Positions 20,656-32,472 are shown, counted from the stretch's first letter. The stretch is 64,000 nt of DNA from Ceriagrion tenellum (GCA_963169105.1 OY720640.1:117228085-117292084), one strand, 5' to 3'. Made by a program: numbers and translations. The notes: generated from the sequence alone by a model not told the origin.

Positions 20656-21564
20656 AGTCTTTTCTCAACAATTTACTCATGGGATTATTAATTATGCATA
20701 TGAATGACGATATCTTTGTTGTGTGTGGTTACATGCTTCACTTTTTGTTGGTTTTGCAGTGGTGTCTCTAAATTCTGTAGTTAAGTACTTACAACGGATT
20801 GAGAGGACACAGAAAGAAATAATTAATGAAATAAAATTGCTTAGAAAGTCAGTGTATGCAAGGGGAGGAGAGCAAGACTCTCCTGTGGACTTTCCAGTAG
20901 CAACCATGGAGAAGTTTAATGCTCTGGAAGTCCACCTAAGTGACAAGCAATATCAGACAGCTTTGGTAACATGAATCTCCTGCTTATTTGGTTTAAACAG
21001 AGTGAATGATAATTTACATATAAATAACTTTATAATTTAATATTTAAAAATATTTCATTTTTTTCTAGACAAAAGAATTAGTTAGGCGTGGTGGCAAAAG
21101 TATCACAGAAGGGGTTTTTGGAATGATGTACTACATCTTCACGAATAATCTTGGGAGGCAGTTTTCTTTTCTTGGAAGCTCAAAGACAGGGATTAAAAAA
21201 AAAGGCAATTTAATATTACCAGGACCTATGCTTGTTTGATGGGTATGATATGGTTCATTTTTTCATTCATTGTTATGTATATGGTTCATTGTTACTTATT
21301 CAAGAAACTTTTATCTCCACTTTAATGAAAAATCTAAAATAAAATTATTTCATTCCAGGTGCATTTCGAGCCAAGCCAGAATTGGTAGAATTTAGTTTTA
21401 GGGAGGTGAAAGAAAAAATCATAGACTGGCTGAGGCATGCCAATAGTAGGCATCAGAGGCAGGAGCAGAAGAGTGCACCACATTAATTTTGTGCAACAAT
21501 TTTTATAATAAATATTTTTTTATGCAAAGGCACAGCTCGAGTATTATTCGTATAAGGTTGCGTA

Positions 21565-21770
21565 ATAGTTGCAGAAACGTTGCAATATAGGTTGCCATAA
21601 CATTGCAATGTAGGTTGCCATTACGTTGCAATGTAGGTTGTAATTACGTTGCAAGGATGTTTTAGGACTTATGGAAGCTCTTACAACGTTGTCATTACGT
21701 TGCAGCTACTCCATTTTGGTTGCAGTGCAACGTTTCAACAACGTTTTCGCAACTCATTTGGTTTTCAGGG
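21565..21770. repeat. Right end of family 1 with subterminal TTGCAA-type motifs
   Basis: The phrase CGTTGCAATGTAGGTTGCCATTA repeats imperfectly about four times (21571-21655), followed by single GTTGCAG/TGCAACG words up to 21735. The element ends with GGTTTTCAGGG at 21770. The spacing of 22-24 bp between successive TTGCAA cores suggests two helical turns. Confidence 0.6.
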
Positions 21771-22963
21771 AAATCTTTATTCTGATCTCAGAGAAGGTGC
21801 AATATTCAACAAATTAATGGTGATTTTCGAGCATTGAGTCGCAACAGCAGAAGCTTATTGTACGATGTTGACAATAACCCCGTAGAACAGTTCAACTCAA
21901 TTGTGGCGAAAATGATCAGAGGAAAACATGTTAACTTTGCTCTTCATAGATCTTACTAGGGGAGATGTGCTGGAGCCGCCATTCGTCACAATACCAAGAA
22001 CCTAGCCTATAAGACCAACCAAAAAAGTTTTTTTCGAGTCCGGGGTTATTCTGTAAAAGAATGGAGCAAAGTAGGATAAAAAGCTGCAGTTTTCGACCAC
22101 GAGAAAGCAAGGCAAGCCAAGATGCCAAAAGTCATTATTTAAGGACGCGCTTGGAGGTGACAGTGCATACGGACCGAATGCACAACGGCCAGATATGTCA
22201 GTAAATGAATGCTGTGAAGCTAAGAGGGATTTTTTGACCAGCTTACCTGCTTTAGAGGAAGATAGGAGAATAATTGAAAGAGCCACAGTTACGCAGGGGG
22301 AGAGCGGCGAATGGAGAGAGATTAGAAGGAAATTACTGACGGCATCTTTTTTTCGGAAAGGTTCGCAACATGCTTCCCCACACCAGCTGTAAAAATTTGG
22401 TGAAACAAATAATTTACGGCTCTATGGACAACGAAGCGTGTGCATATGGACGGGAAAAAGAAATCATCGCCAAAGCAGAGATTAGAGCAAGACTTTGCTG
22501 GAAAATCGACGATTGTGGACTCTTCGTCGACAGAGAGCATTTGTGTTTTGCCGCATCCCCTGATGGCTTGATTGGAAACGATGGTCTAGTGAAATTAAGT
22601 GCCCATATTCTGCTAGAATTTAACTCCAAATGAGGCAATTGAATCCAAGAAATTTACATTTTGGCTAATGGATAAAAGTAAGAAAGTGATTGGCATTAAA
22701 AAACGGCACATATTCCATTACCACATCCAAGGGCAGCTCCATATCACTGAACGAATTAATCTTGTTTTGTGGACACCATTAGGGATGAAACATGAAAAAG
22801 TGCTCAGAGACGATGATTTCTGGTTGACAGAAATGTTTCCAAAATTAGAATTTTTTTATAAAAGCTGCCTACTGCCAAAAATAATTTATCCTGGACGCAG
22901 TAGGTCTATGGAAATACGTGATCCTGAATATCAAAGGGACTCAAAGGGACTTAAAAAATAAAA
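21771..22963 (+). pseudogene. Mutator-like/YqaJ gene, C-terminal part with YqaJ exonuclease domain
   Basis: Beyond the transposon the host frame resumes with SLLYDVDNNPVEQFNSIVAK and KHVNFALHRSY (21834-21957), a linker typical of this family, then stops. From 22300 a YqaJ/lambda-exonuclease-type nuclease is readable: RRKLLTASFF, YGREKEIIAKAEIRARL and CFAASPDGLIGNDGLV (about 22545-22590). A one-base loss near 22592 moves the catalytic EIKCP box into another frame. The C-terminal HYHIQGQLHITERINLVLWT, LRDDDFW and FYKSCLLPKIIYPGRS follow to the TAA at 22961. In this family the nuclease acts on DNA ends. The copy is inactive. Whether the parent gene is a domesticated host gene or a mobile element is unsettled. 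Confidence 0.75.
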
Positions 22964-23840
22964 ATGAATCTCGAAGGAAAATCTGAAGAAAATGCTGCCA
23001 ATAATTTAATTTTGCGTGAGTAAACATCTTTTTAGTAAATGGTACTCCATGATGATTTCATTTGTTCAGCACGTTTGCCATAAACCTACCTCAACTATCT
23101 GAAGGCGATAGTACACCGCTGCGCTGTATAGTGGTCGGAATTCGGAAATAATGCGGCAAACAATCACGTTCTCGACTTACTTTGAACGCACCTTGATCAT
23201 GATGTTTGAGTAGGGTATTGTTTTGAAGCATCCTGTTGTATACTAAGTTTTTTGTGGAAATTATCACTAAGGTAATTGATTCAATGCACTCTAAATGAAA
23301 AAATAAGTTTTATTAAGTCATCCAGAAAAAAATACATCACTTTAACATATTTATGAATCTACCAGGTAACGAAAATCGGAAAAATAACGATGCACCGCAT
23401 AATAATGGGCGTTGGGCGCATGGCAAAAGTAGCTTTCATTCTTCCTCATATCGCTTCTGTTCTGTGAAGTGATTCGCTTCATACGTCCCCACAGCAGCGA
23501 GTGGGGCACCGTGGACACACTTCCTAAAATTTCCCAAAGCCCGCGACCTTCTAGACTGTGCCTCAACCACCTCCCCGTCCCGCCGCCTTTAATCTTATCC
23601 TGCCGCCTGTGATCCAATTCCGTCGCCAGTAATAGCTCCGAGCACCCCTCGCTCAGCAGCGTTGCAACGCGCTCCAGGTACAATGAGCTTGACGCGACAC
23701 TCGGATTCCTAATGATTGACATTGTGGCCAACAGGGTCACCACTGTAGATACGCACCAGCGACAACTGGCGGATTTCGGGGGGCACTATACGTACGGGCG
23801 CGAGGAAAGCAGGGCCTTTAGGCCGTGCTCCACCTCCCCT
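22964..23840. other. No gene recognised
   Basis: Unassigned sequence. A minus-strand frame of 130 codons (23743-23351, MVTLLATMSIIRNPSVASSS...) has plausible composition but no motif I know. It may be a decayed transposon gene. GC content rises in 23480-23860. Confidence 0.35.
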
Positions 23841-23849
23841 CTACTTCTG

Positions 23850-24275
23850 GCAGACCCTTATTCCAAAAGCATGCCATACTCGCACTTCCCTCACTATACA
23901 TCCTTAACTGTGCTTTATTTATCAAACTTAACCCAAATACTTTCCCCACAAATGACCAATACACAACTCGCAACTGTCATAATATTTATGTCAATCATTA
24001 CTCTCCCTCTCATTAGCTCAGAAAGGCCCTCACTATGCTGCATCAGCAATATACAATAAAATCCCTCCTGATATCAAATTACATCTTTTGCATCATATAA
24101 GTTCAATTTGAAGAAATTCTTGAACATTGCTGAGTTTATGGGAAGCAGCTGCAAGTGCTGTCAACAATAAAATGTATATATGTAATGTATATGTTAATGT
24201 AATTTCCTTGGCGATTTCCATGCTACTTTGTAACCTATGGAAATAAAATGTACAATTATTACTCTCCATGCCCCT
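23850..24275 (+). mobile_element. CR1/Jockey-like retrotransposon 3' end
   Basis: The last part of a reverse transcriptase ORF is readable across frames: ILALPSLYILNCALFIKLN, TRNCHNIYVNHY and a degenerate IYNKIPPDIKL segment. An A/T-rich UTR follows, with AATAAA near 24242. This order (LPSLYI, TRN, IYN.LP) is characteristic of C termini in the CR1/Jockey group. No reverse transcriptase core is present, so this is a strongly 5'-truncated copy. Confidence 0.6.
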
Positions 24276-24828
24276 TTAAATTGGAGTGAGCAGTTCAGTA
24301 ATATATATCAATCATAGCTTCATTCCTCACTGCACCCCATGAGAAAAATGTTGCGAAGACTATACAAAAATCCTAGCTGACTTTGGAATTACTATTATAA
24401 AATATATGTATAGTGTGCTTAACTATGCATCACGATTCGAAATGACTAATTGGTCTAAGATTATTGTCACATAGCACAGCAAGGTGTACTACTGCTGTGT
24501 TCTTTATTACATAAACACCTGTTGCCTACCATTCCTCTAAAAATCAACTGATTTTTTGTATACTTTCCACTTCAATTTTTCCTGAGATGTATTGAGTATA
24601 CCATTCAAGGCCAAGATATAAGCTGTAACACGTTAATGACATTTTGTAAATATACCTCTTTTGTGTTTTCCTATGTGTTATAGTACAATACTTGAAAATC
24701 TCCAATTTAATGTGGATTCAAAATTTGTGGAGTGTGGAAACCAATCAGCTTTCCCAAATTTTTAAGTATATTGGTAATTGTTTGCAATCAATTATTCAAA
24801 TTGTAGTGGCATCAGTTATTACTACTAG
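24276..24828. other. No gene recognised
   Basis: A/T-rich non-coding sequence, without repeats or domains that I can support. Confidence 0.4.
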
Positions 24829-25083
24829 TGTTCCAGCCTTTCGATTCACGTGAGTCTTGTGATTCATCTAATCAATCTGACTTGAGTTACAATGAATCAA
24901 ATTATCATTATTAAAGAGTTAAGTCTCTTCAATCTTGATTCATTCAATTCACGCGATTCATCTTATCAATCTGACTTACGAGTCATAATGAATCACATGA
25001 TTGAATCAGGTGATTGAATCTTTTAAGTGACTCGAATCATAATGATTGAATCACTAAAATTATTGACTTGGCCCATCTCTAAT
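24829..25083. repeat. GATTCA-rich element, possible hAT-type MITE
   Basis: The word TGATTC/GAATCA occurs more than fifteen times in 230 bp, in both orientations, including two longer copies of CGATTCATCT.ATCAATCTGACTT (24856 and 24957). The right end read on the minus strand, TAGAGATGGGCCAAGTC, resembles the CAGAGATGGGC termini of hAT elements. The left end, TAGTGTTCCAGCC, matches it only loosely. No 8-bp duplication was found, so the assignment is tentative. Confidence 0.4.
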
Positions 25084-25756
25084 GTACACACCTTCCTGCA
25101 AAATGAATCCAATTCATTTTCAATAAATTCAGAGGAAACACTAAATTTTGACTTTATATTATTCGTGCAAAATTTTAATGTTTGGATTTTGAGTGATCTG
25201 TACACTCAGCCCCTCAGCATTAGTAATTGGAGTAAGAAATTTATTAATTTGCATCTATATAGTAAGAGCCTTTCCGATAAGAATAATTTGAACTATAAAT
25301 ATTGCCAACGGTTGGCAGGATGTGGTAGCTGCTAGAATGTACTGTCGGAAAATGGTAGGCCTAGAGATTGGAATACACTTACTGAACTATGATACAAAGT
25401 TGATGAACCTTAGGTTTTGTGGCCTGTCAATACACTCAGCTAATACAGGGCCAATGAAATGTTTTACAAGGTAATGGTGGAATAACTGCATTTTGACTTC
25501 AGTAATGGCATTTATTCTCTGATAACTTTTAAAACTAGTAAGAAAGATACCATAATTTAGTTTTATTCAATTTCCCAGGACTTTTTGCTGGTTGCTAGGC
25601 TTCATATGTGAGGTAAAATATGCTATCTTGTTGAAATCAATTTTTCTGGCAGTAGTCTGAGCAATGACAGTATTAGGAGTTTATTCAAATGTCATTTTCA
25701 GTATCCTCTTCGGGCCCCACGCCCAATGCCAGAGTGATTTAGAATCCAAGAGTGCC
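25084..25756. other. No gene recognised
   Basis: A/T-rich sequence with one short open frame (25027-25335) that has no recognisable motif. Confidence 0.4.
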
Positions 25757-25758
25757 AC

Positions 25759-27179
25759 CCCAAGCAGCATCATATGTCATTTACATGTCTGAAGGACATC
25801 AATATGATATCACTAACAACACTTTTACGTCTATATCCCGAAAGTGACACAAATGTGATATCATTTTAACATCTCTTATCGATTACAATTTGACGTACCC
25901 ACAAATGAGAAAAAAGTGATATCAAATAAAGTTCACTTGACTAATATTTGCTTTTAGAACAAAGGAGGTAAAAGTCGCCAAAAACATCTATGAATGATTA
26001 TATTTTGTCTGATATGAAAATAAATAAGCATCAGACAATTCACTTAACCGCCAAATAAATCTTTATAATATTATAGAAAAGTGAACTTTACTTCACGAGA
26101 ACATATTTTCCATTGAAAATCAACCTAAAGAGACGAAGTAATGCGAACATTACATTTATTTCTCATTCTTAAATTTTTTCACATTCATATATCCATTTAC
26201 GGTTTACATGCAATATAAATTTATTTGGTTTGCTATAAAGCCCTCTTCTAATGCTTTATCCATTTTGAACTTGGTGCGTGACACCCCTTCGCTGAACGAA
26301 TATTCGTTCCGTGCTTGTTTTACTGCTGGTTTGCGTGGCATCATGCACCAGCCACCGCGTGGTTTCGAGGGCGGAATTCATGTATTGGCAGTGTAGGCAT
26401 TTAGTACAATTATTTCTACCGGCATACGTGTGATTACATTGTGAGAAACGTTCGAGTGAAAGTCCCGCAGACTCACAAGTCTGTATTTTCAGCATATTTT
26501 AAATGTATGTATTACGTTAGATATCTAAAATCCTATTATGTAAATTCTCACACGTCTACGGTATACTCAACCTGATCCATTTGGCCCCTTTTTATATGTT
26601 GGAGTCTATAGGTGTACCTAAACTAGCGAACCTCATCCTTCAGATTATGTCAGCTAGGTGGAGATTGATTCGTCTGGCAGTTCTGATGAATGTGAAAGTT
26701 TATCCAGCCATGTGGAAGAATATTTCTCGTCTCGTGATAGTGAAATGCATAGCCAAAGTGTTGAAAGTGCGACATTAAGGGAGTCAGACATTGTCGAGAT
26801 TAGTTCTTTAGGCCATGAAACACAATATAACCCATGCAGCACTAAACAACTTGCTGGCATTAGAAGTCTTCACAATATATCTTCAAAAAGATGCTAGAAC
26901 CTTAATAAAAACCTAACATTTACGAGTTTTTTTCATGGCAGGGTAATAAATCTATGGCTGCTTTAATACCACCACAGGTGAAATAAATGATTAATAATGA
27001 CCAAAAAGTGATGTCAAAAAGATATCTATTGGTATCCAAAATGACATCACTGGCAAATGTCACTGTTGTATCACAAAATGTTTTAATTTTTGATCAAAAA
27101 GTGATATCATCGCATGATACCATTTTGACAAATAAGTGATTAATAATGGATATAAAAAGATATCAGGATGCTGCTTGGG
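25759..27179 (+). mobile_element. Non-autonomous tnp2-type DNA transposon, family 3 (1.42 kb)
   Basis: The ends are 13-bp perfect inverted repeats, CCCAAGCAGCATC (25759-25771 and 27167-27179), flanked by the 2-bp duplication AC (25757-25758 and 27180-27181). Subterminal AGTGATATCA-type words, with a palindromic GATATC core, are clustered within 200 bp of each end (25810, 25858, 25917; 27022, 27100, 27162). Only a short serine/aspartate-rich frame remains inside. The CCCA terminus, 2-bp duplication and palindromic subterminal words match the design of the two larger tnp2 elements, so it is probably a deletion derivative of a related third family. Confidence 0.7.
26658..26897 (+). pseudogene. 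Acidic serine-rich remnant, possible transposase N terminus
   Basis: A 79-codon frame (MEIDSSGSSDECESLSSHVEEYFSSRDSE...) dense in serine, glutamate and aspartate. The two tnp2 transposases in the window have a similar acidic serine-rich region before their conserved core (for example SSDDDEGDASSFGGETFSS). This may be what is left of the transposase gene in the deleted element. The similarity is of composition only. Confidence 0.3.
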
Positions 27180-27181
27180 AC

Positions 27182-27640
27182 TAGGTTAATGTGCAATGCT
27201 CCACCTTACCATGTCATCCCCTCTTTAAAACTCTATTTCCTCTACCTTGTGTACATATATTTAGGGCAAATGTCTATATCAAACAAAATAAATCTACCTA
27301 CACAGATAATAATACATTGTTATCATTTCCATAAACAAGGAACTCAAGAGATTTCCATCAGATGTAAGAACAACCAACTCCACCTATAGCCCTCATTACA
27401 TAGGCCTTTTATTATCAAGCTTCCTCGGGATTTCAAAAATTTAAATAATTTGACTGTTTAAACATATACTTCATGAATATTTACGGAGTAACTTATTCTG
27501 TTCTGTGGATGAATTTTTTCATTGATGGTCTTATATTGATGGTTGGTATTGTATTTTTAGTTGTACTGTCCTATATTTCTGTATAATATAACCGCTTGAC
27601 AAATAAATCTTCTTATTCTTATCACTTACAGGACTGATTT
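27182..27640 (+). mobile_element. CR1/Jockey-like retrotransposon 3' end, second copy
   Basis: A decayed C terminus (VHIFRANVYIKQNKSTYTDNN, then INKEL/SPHYIGLLL and FCSVDEFFH in shifting frames) is followed by a short UTR that ends in a TTCTTA-type simple tail near 27635. Its layout matches the fragment at 23850-24275. It starts directly at the right end of the family 3 transposon, so the transposon may have inserted into it, although no matching sequence is visible to the left. Confidence 0.5.
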
Positions 27641-28249
27641 ACATTAAAGTTAGCCACTAATTGTAAGCCCTATTTGTAGGATTTACTTCAAAGATGCTGT
27701 AATTAAGTTCTCCACAATAAATGACCCTGAGGCCAGAGCCACCATAAATGCACAACTCAACAGCCTAATTGTCCAAGTTCAATTGAATGGTTGTCACCCT
27801 GCTCGATTTTTGCAGATTAAAGGAAATACCTTATCTATTTGGATGAGGAAAAAAGTTTAAGTCCCCGACATATACTTAAATTTATATTGTGATTCCTTCT
27901 GCTATAAATACTCAGGGACTCTGCTTACTACTCTGCTGTTCACATCCTTTTCTTTCGAAATAATTGTTCATTACTACTAATAAATGGCCATACCAGAGCT
28001 ACTGACTACAAATGATTCAATCAATAGATAATCAAATTACACGCTTAAAAAGTTTCTCAATCTCTAGCACTATAAACTACTGGCATTCATTAATTCTTAG
28101 CTGAGAACTCGAGCCTTACACTGCCATAAGATGTATTAAAATTCACTGCTCCACCAGAAGTGGGTAAATTATCACAGCACCAACAATGTCGTCCCTCTCA
28201 AGTAACCATTACAAATCAGCACCATGGAGTGGCATATGATTGTTTGTTC
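27641..28249. other. No gene recognised
   Basis: A/T-rich non-coding sequence, nothing supportable. Confidence 0.4.
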
Positions 28250-28345
28250 TTGGGGTAATCTCCCCACCCTTTTAGTCGCCTCTTACGACAAGCAGGGATA
28301 CTGCGGGAGGATTCTTTTACCCCCTACCCGCAGGGGTGATATGGC
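28250..28345. repeat. Short conserved repeat with TTAGTCGCCTCTTACGAC signature
   Basis: The stretch TTTTAGTCGCCTCTTACGAC, then AAGCAGGGATACTGCGGG and a C-rich segment ending CCCGCAGGGG, is locally GC-rich and can fold into a stem (CTGCGGG with CCCGCAG). I recall very similar sequences as a dispersed repeat in many invertebrate genomes, but cannot name the family. No duplication marks its borders. Confidence 0.4.
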
Positions 28346-28791
28346 ATGCTGATTCATGAATTTCATTAACTTTTTTCACCTAATTCAATTCACATGGCCA
28401 TATATTTATAAACCGTAGCTCAATGTAATGAATGCCACAAACTAATCTTCCTTAAGCATTTACCGCTAAAAATATTTCACAGTCCTTCACACAGATGCTG
28501 CTTACAAAAAAAATGAAATCATCAAGTTTATTTTTGAATCCTGCACTTTTAAGTAAATGAAGAAAGACTTAATTTCATACAAATTATGATTTGAAATTAC
28601 AAAGTAACAACTGTAAAAAACTGTACCAACCAGAGAATAACCTGCAGCAACACTACATCCCCAGCAAAAGACATGATAAATTGGATACACACAGACAAGG
28701 GTTGACATACATTTACTCAATTAAAGAGGCATGGTGAAATCCTTCATTAGCATATGTTGACAGGCATACTTGTGTTCCTCTGTGAAACATA
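28346..28791. other. No gene recognised
   Basis: A/T-rich non-coding sequence. Confidence 0.4.
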
Positions 28792-28799
28792 TTTACAAG

Positions 28800-29060
28800 C
28801 AGTGGCATAACTATGGGGGGGATGTGATAGAACACCCCCAGAACCCTAAAAATAAAAAAAAATATTCGTATCACAGCAATTCTACTTTTAAGAAATACAG
28901 TAATTAAATGTTTTTGTAAACTTGTAACTTACTGTAAAAAATATTAAATGTAGCCATGTTTTTCTTATGTTCATGTTATAAAGCAAAATTTCTGGTACTA
29001 TTACTCGGTGTGGTGTGCTATTCAATCTGATCCCAAAGCCAAGTCCTAGTTACGCCACTG
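28800..29060. mobile_element. hAT-type MITE, 261 bp
   Basis: The terminal inverted repeats are CAGTGGCATAACTA and TAGTTACGCCACTG (one mismatch). An 8-bp target duplication flanks it, TTTACAAG at 28792-28799 and TTTTCAAG at 29061-29068 (seven of eight agree). CAGTGGCGTAACTA-type ends with an 8-bp duplication are characteristic of non-autonomous hAT elements. The inside is A/T-rich with no coding capacity. Confidence 0.75.
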
Positions 29061-29068
29061 TTTTCAAG

Positions 29069-31390
29069 TGTATAATTACCACCACAGAGATACATTCATT
29101 TTTCATGGTTGATACATGGGGTGTACAGGAAAGGCATTTACACAATAAACTCTATCATACATGAGGCACTTAGAAGTGTACTGAGGCAATGGTAAGAATG
29201 AAGGTATAGAAATGGAACAAAGTTTCGCTCCTATTTTTCTCCAAGCTTTTGCACAGACACTTCACCAAATTCTTACTCAGTATTATGAAATAACCACAAC
29301 GTATCCATGCATACATCAATTTGTGAAGGCTAGTTGCTTGTAAGAAATCACAATTATGAAGAGATTTGCATAAATAATGTTGAACTCAAAATAGAAATAA
29401 TGTGAAAAAAAGATGTAAGTACCCTAAAAAGGGCAATGAAGGAGTAGAGGCAATCCATTGCATCATAGCCAAGGATATATGCTGCCTATATTAATATACA
29501 TAGAGGTAATTCACAGATAATGCATTTAACACATTAACAAAAAATGCTACTGGCATATTTTCATTTTAGGTTTTTAACCTTAAATTGACTATTTTATTAT
29601 GAGCACATTTTACTCCATCACTGAACAATGCAAGACAAGGAAGAACATTTGAATTGCTCTAAGTATTCCTTTTAATTTGTTAATATTAATGATTGCACTA
29701 AATTTGGTGGTGGTAATTGAAAAATGTGCCGAGATAAATATAGAGGTATAAGCCAAACTTGGCACAGCTAACATTTAAGGGTTAATTACACCATGTGCAC
29801 CATACATGTAGGCTTAAAAATCTCGGCATGGATCCCTGAACCACATCACAATATCATGAATAGAACAAGGCCTTTCAACTACAGTAGATTTGAGTTATTT
29901 GGACCACCAGTTAATTGGAGAAGCCATTTATTTGGGGCAAATCCTGATGAATAGAACAAATTGAAGAATATGTTTTCTCCACTACATCACAACATTACAC
30001 TGTTCAGTTGGGCCATTCGTTGGTGGCACAGCTTACACTTTGGGGTAAATACAAGTTTTTCTCATGAGGAAACCAATTTTAAACATTCTCTTCATTGATG
30101 CAATTCCACATGGGCACCTATTCCAATTCACAGACCAGCTAGGTTTTGTCATCACAGGAACTCATCCAGGTGGGAAATTTCAGTGGAGTAGACTCTAGAG
30201 GCAGAGGCTGAGCTGTAAGAAATAGGTCAAGAGATTAACATTTTGAGGAAGAAAGGGCGGGGGCAAAGAAGATCAGTAATTACTTAGAATACAGGATAAC
30301 ATGAGAGGAGGGATAACACCCAAGGTGAGCATCTGCAGAAAGATAGGGATGGATTTCCCAGTATTCCAAGTGCATATCAAGCTGGGGAGGATGGTGGAGA
30401 TGGTGTTCATAAAAAACATTGTTTGCGACATGCCACACAAATTCCAATGGACTCATAGTCTGGCCCCTCTCCTCCTCACTCTCAGCAACTGACACATTTA
30501 CATAGGCAGATTATTATGCTTCTACTGTCAGTGCAAAAATTATGTAGACTTGAGTTTGGACACCAAATTGAAAATGAACCACAGTACCAACATCAAACTA
30601 TATCATATCTTCTATTGCATTTAACCCAAATGGCATATTATTTTTACAATACCCTTCCAATTTTTAATCATGATAAGAGCAAAAATGAGTTGTATTGACT
30701 GTTTCGGATGGGATGTTACCCTTGAAATTTAACAATGAAGATTCGTGAAGCTTGATCTTAACGAAATTTCTGATTATGAGTAAGGCAAACATATTTGAAT
30801 GTATTCCACACATTCAGTTCTATACAATTTACCATTAAGTTGTAATAAACTTTACGACAGAACCTTTTCTTAATTATGAATAGCGCTACAAGCAAGACAG
30901 TGGTCTTGTTTTCAAGCTCTTTGGAGTATTATTAAAAAAAAACTACATACCATCATAAACCCATATTGTGAAATTGATTTTTAAAGAATTGTTAAACAAC
31001 CAAGTATTTCAGTGGACTGAATCTGGCTGTGAGTCATCTATATTCTCCAGAGAGCTGGTGAAAGTTTGTGCATTGTAGCAAATTTGAGGTCGTGGGCTTA
31101 ACCTGCTACTCATCTGCTTCGTCAGATTTACTGAGAGTTATCTAAGTGATAGCTGTGTAACTGAAAATAGTGAGAATAGCAATAGAATAATGAAGTTTTT
31201 TCTGTGTTATTCTAGAGTTCAAAGAGGTGAAGTAAATCTAAAGATTGTGTAAATCTGGAGGTGGGGTGAATTTGTGAATTCATTTACTGTGCATTAATTA
31301 CAGCTTCCTAAAATGACAATGGCAGAAAATGTGCCATATGACCTCTACTGGCTACTTTTATGGAATTATTAAGCAGAAGCTGCAGTGTAT
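29069..31390. other. Long stretch without a recognised gene
   Basis: About 2.3 kb of A/T-rich sequence. The short open frames (for example 30301-30492 and its minus-strand partner) overlap each other and show no domain. Nothing repeat-like is clear except weak similarity of 30740-30790 to 34935-34975. Confidence 0.4.
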
Positions 31391-31394
31391 GATA

Positions 31395-31690
31395 CCCCAA
31401 TGAGAACTTTGGACCAAGTCTTAACCTTGTTAGGCTAAAAAATGTCTCTGTCCAGTAACCAGTGTATTTAATACCAGTAATTTAGATGTACTAGGAAACA
31501 AAAATTGAGTGACGGCCAAATTCTATGGTTGAGTGGACGGAAGTCTGGTTAAAAGAATTCCAACAGCAGGATAATTGGGCATAGTGCTATTTTGATCAGC
31601 ATTTGAAGCACATATATGCTGTTTCTATGAGGGAAATGTAAAGCTATCACTGGGCAAAAAATCAAATTAAAAATCAAAGCTGCATAGTTG
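31395..31690 (+). repeat. Dispersed repeat Y, copy 1
   Basis: Shares the order GGACCAAGTCTTAAC, ATGTCTC.GTCCAG, GGAAACAAAAATTGA.TGA, ATGGTTGAG and GGGCAT with 35295-35570. The core is also present in reverse at 34600-34795. No inverted repeats, tRNA-like boxes or coding frame were found, so the class is unknown (SINE, MITE or old segmental duplication). Confidence 0.6.
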
Positions 31691-32155
31691 AGCATTCACC
31701 CGAGGTAATTTGTTTGATGGTCTACTGTAAACAATTTATTTTTTATTAATTAATTGAAATGTCATCCAGGAAATGGATTTCCCTCTTTGAGAATATGGCC
31801 TTTCGAGTAGTGAATTGGATCTTGAAATTCGTTTCACAAGGGTAACTTTGTCGTATGGAATTTAAAATGAATACGCTAATGCACTTATGCTATGAGAACT
31901 TCCAATGCACATTTCCAGAAGAAGTAACTAAATTTAGGGAATATTTATAAAATTGAATCAACTCATGAAAAAACTAAGTAACTTATCATACAATCAGTCA
32001 TGGCACATAACAATGGGGATTTTGAAACCACAAGATAATTCCAGATAACAAAAACACATCAACACTGAAAAAATTTTAAATGCTAATGAATATGCATGTG
32101 TGATTTATTATTTATACAAAACAACTTGGATCAGGGATAACAATGGAGCCAGGGC

Positions 32156-32472
32156 TTTTCATGTCTTCCAGCAGTTACCAACAAGAGATCTCAGAGTGAC
32201 CAAAACGAGCCATTCCCACCTCATTCTCATCCACACAAGTAAACAGAAGCTTAGACCCCCATCCCCCAACTCCTACAAAAATCCTTACTCTGCTTAAAAT
32301 CTTCCCATTGAGCATCTTATCCCTCATTCTCCCTGAAGCTAGCTGAAGGGAAGAAGGCCTTGGTTCCATTACATTAATTTACAGCTTTCCCGAGCACAAT
32401 TATTGGTTCGAATATGTTGCATCATTGATGTAAACTCGGGACTTGGAAGTATTTCGGCCCCGAAGTGTTTAG
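32156..32472 (-). repeat. Dispersed repeat X, copy 1
   Basis: Read on the minus strand it aligns with 33738-34066: CCGAAATACTTCCAAGTCCCGAG, then the TGCAACAT...CGAACCA block, GGGAAAGC, an AAGGCCTTC segment, and at the far end AGCTTCTGTTTACTTGTGTGG and AACTGCTGGAAGA. The borders lack obvious duplications. Confidence 0.6.

Larger units (their letters stand above)
19151..21486 (+). pseudogene. Second transposon gene, seven exons, DUF4806-like C terminus (family 1)
   Basis: Exons inferred from GT-AG borders and from the paralogue: 19151-19352 (WVVVEFTDSKECKAIPVSWL), 19441-19608 (a basic KKRR nuclear-signal-like patch), 19735-19811, 20471-20533, 20760-20965 (a coiled-coil-like IERTQKEIINEIKLLRK, then FPVATMEKFNALEVHLSD), 21069-21242 (RRGGKSITEGVFGMMYYIFTN) and 21359-21486. 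The last three form a DUF4806-like domain. Polyadenylation signal AATAAA follows near 21509. The start codon seen in the paralogue (MEWIVVEF) is not preserved here, and a TGA occurs near 21238, so this copy is probably dead. By analogy with the two-protein CACTA system it may be the DNA-binding accessory factor. That role is inferred. Confidence 0.6.
16292..21770 (+). mobile_element. tnp2/DUF4806 DNA transposon, family 1 (about 5.5 kb, two genes)
   Basis: The left end is CCCAGTAAACACAAAGTG; the right end read on the minus strand is CCCTGAAAACCAAATGAG. These are imperfect inverted repeats that extend inward with shared ACGTTG words. The element carries a tnp2-like transposase (17011-19019) and a multi-exon gene with a DUF4806-like C terminus (19151-21486), both on the plus strand. 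Each end has a cluster of GTTGCA/TGCAAC words. It splits the Mutator-like/YqaJ gene. No clean target duplication is visible: AC lies before the left CCC and AA after the right end, while AAATC occurs within a base of both ends. The copy has at least one frameshift, so it is not autonomous now. Confidence 0.75.

Noticed and set aside
16292..21770. Target duplication AAATC for tnp2 family 1
   Set aside because: AAATC is present near both borders, but one extra base separates it from the left inverted repeat, and the other families show 2-bp duplications. It is probably chance.
24840..25070. CRISPR-like array of GATTCA words
   Set aside because: Spacing is irregular, words are only six bases and occur in both orientations, and the genome is eukaryotic.
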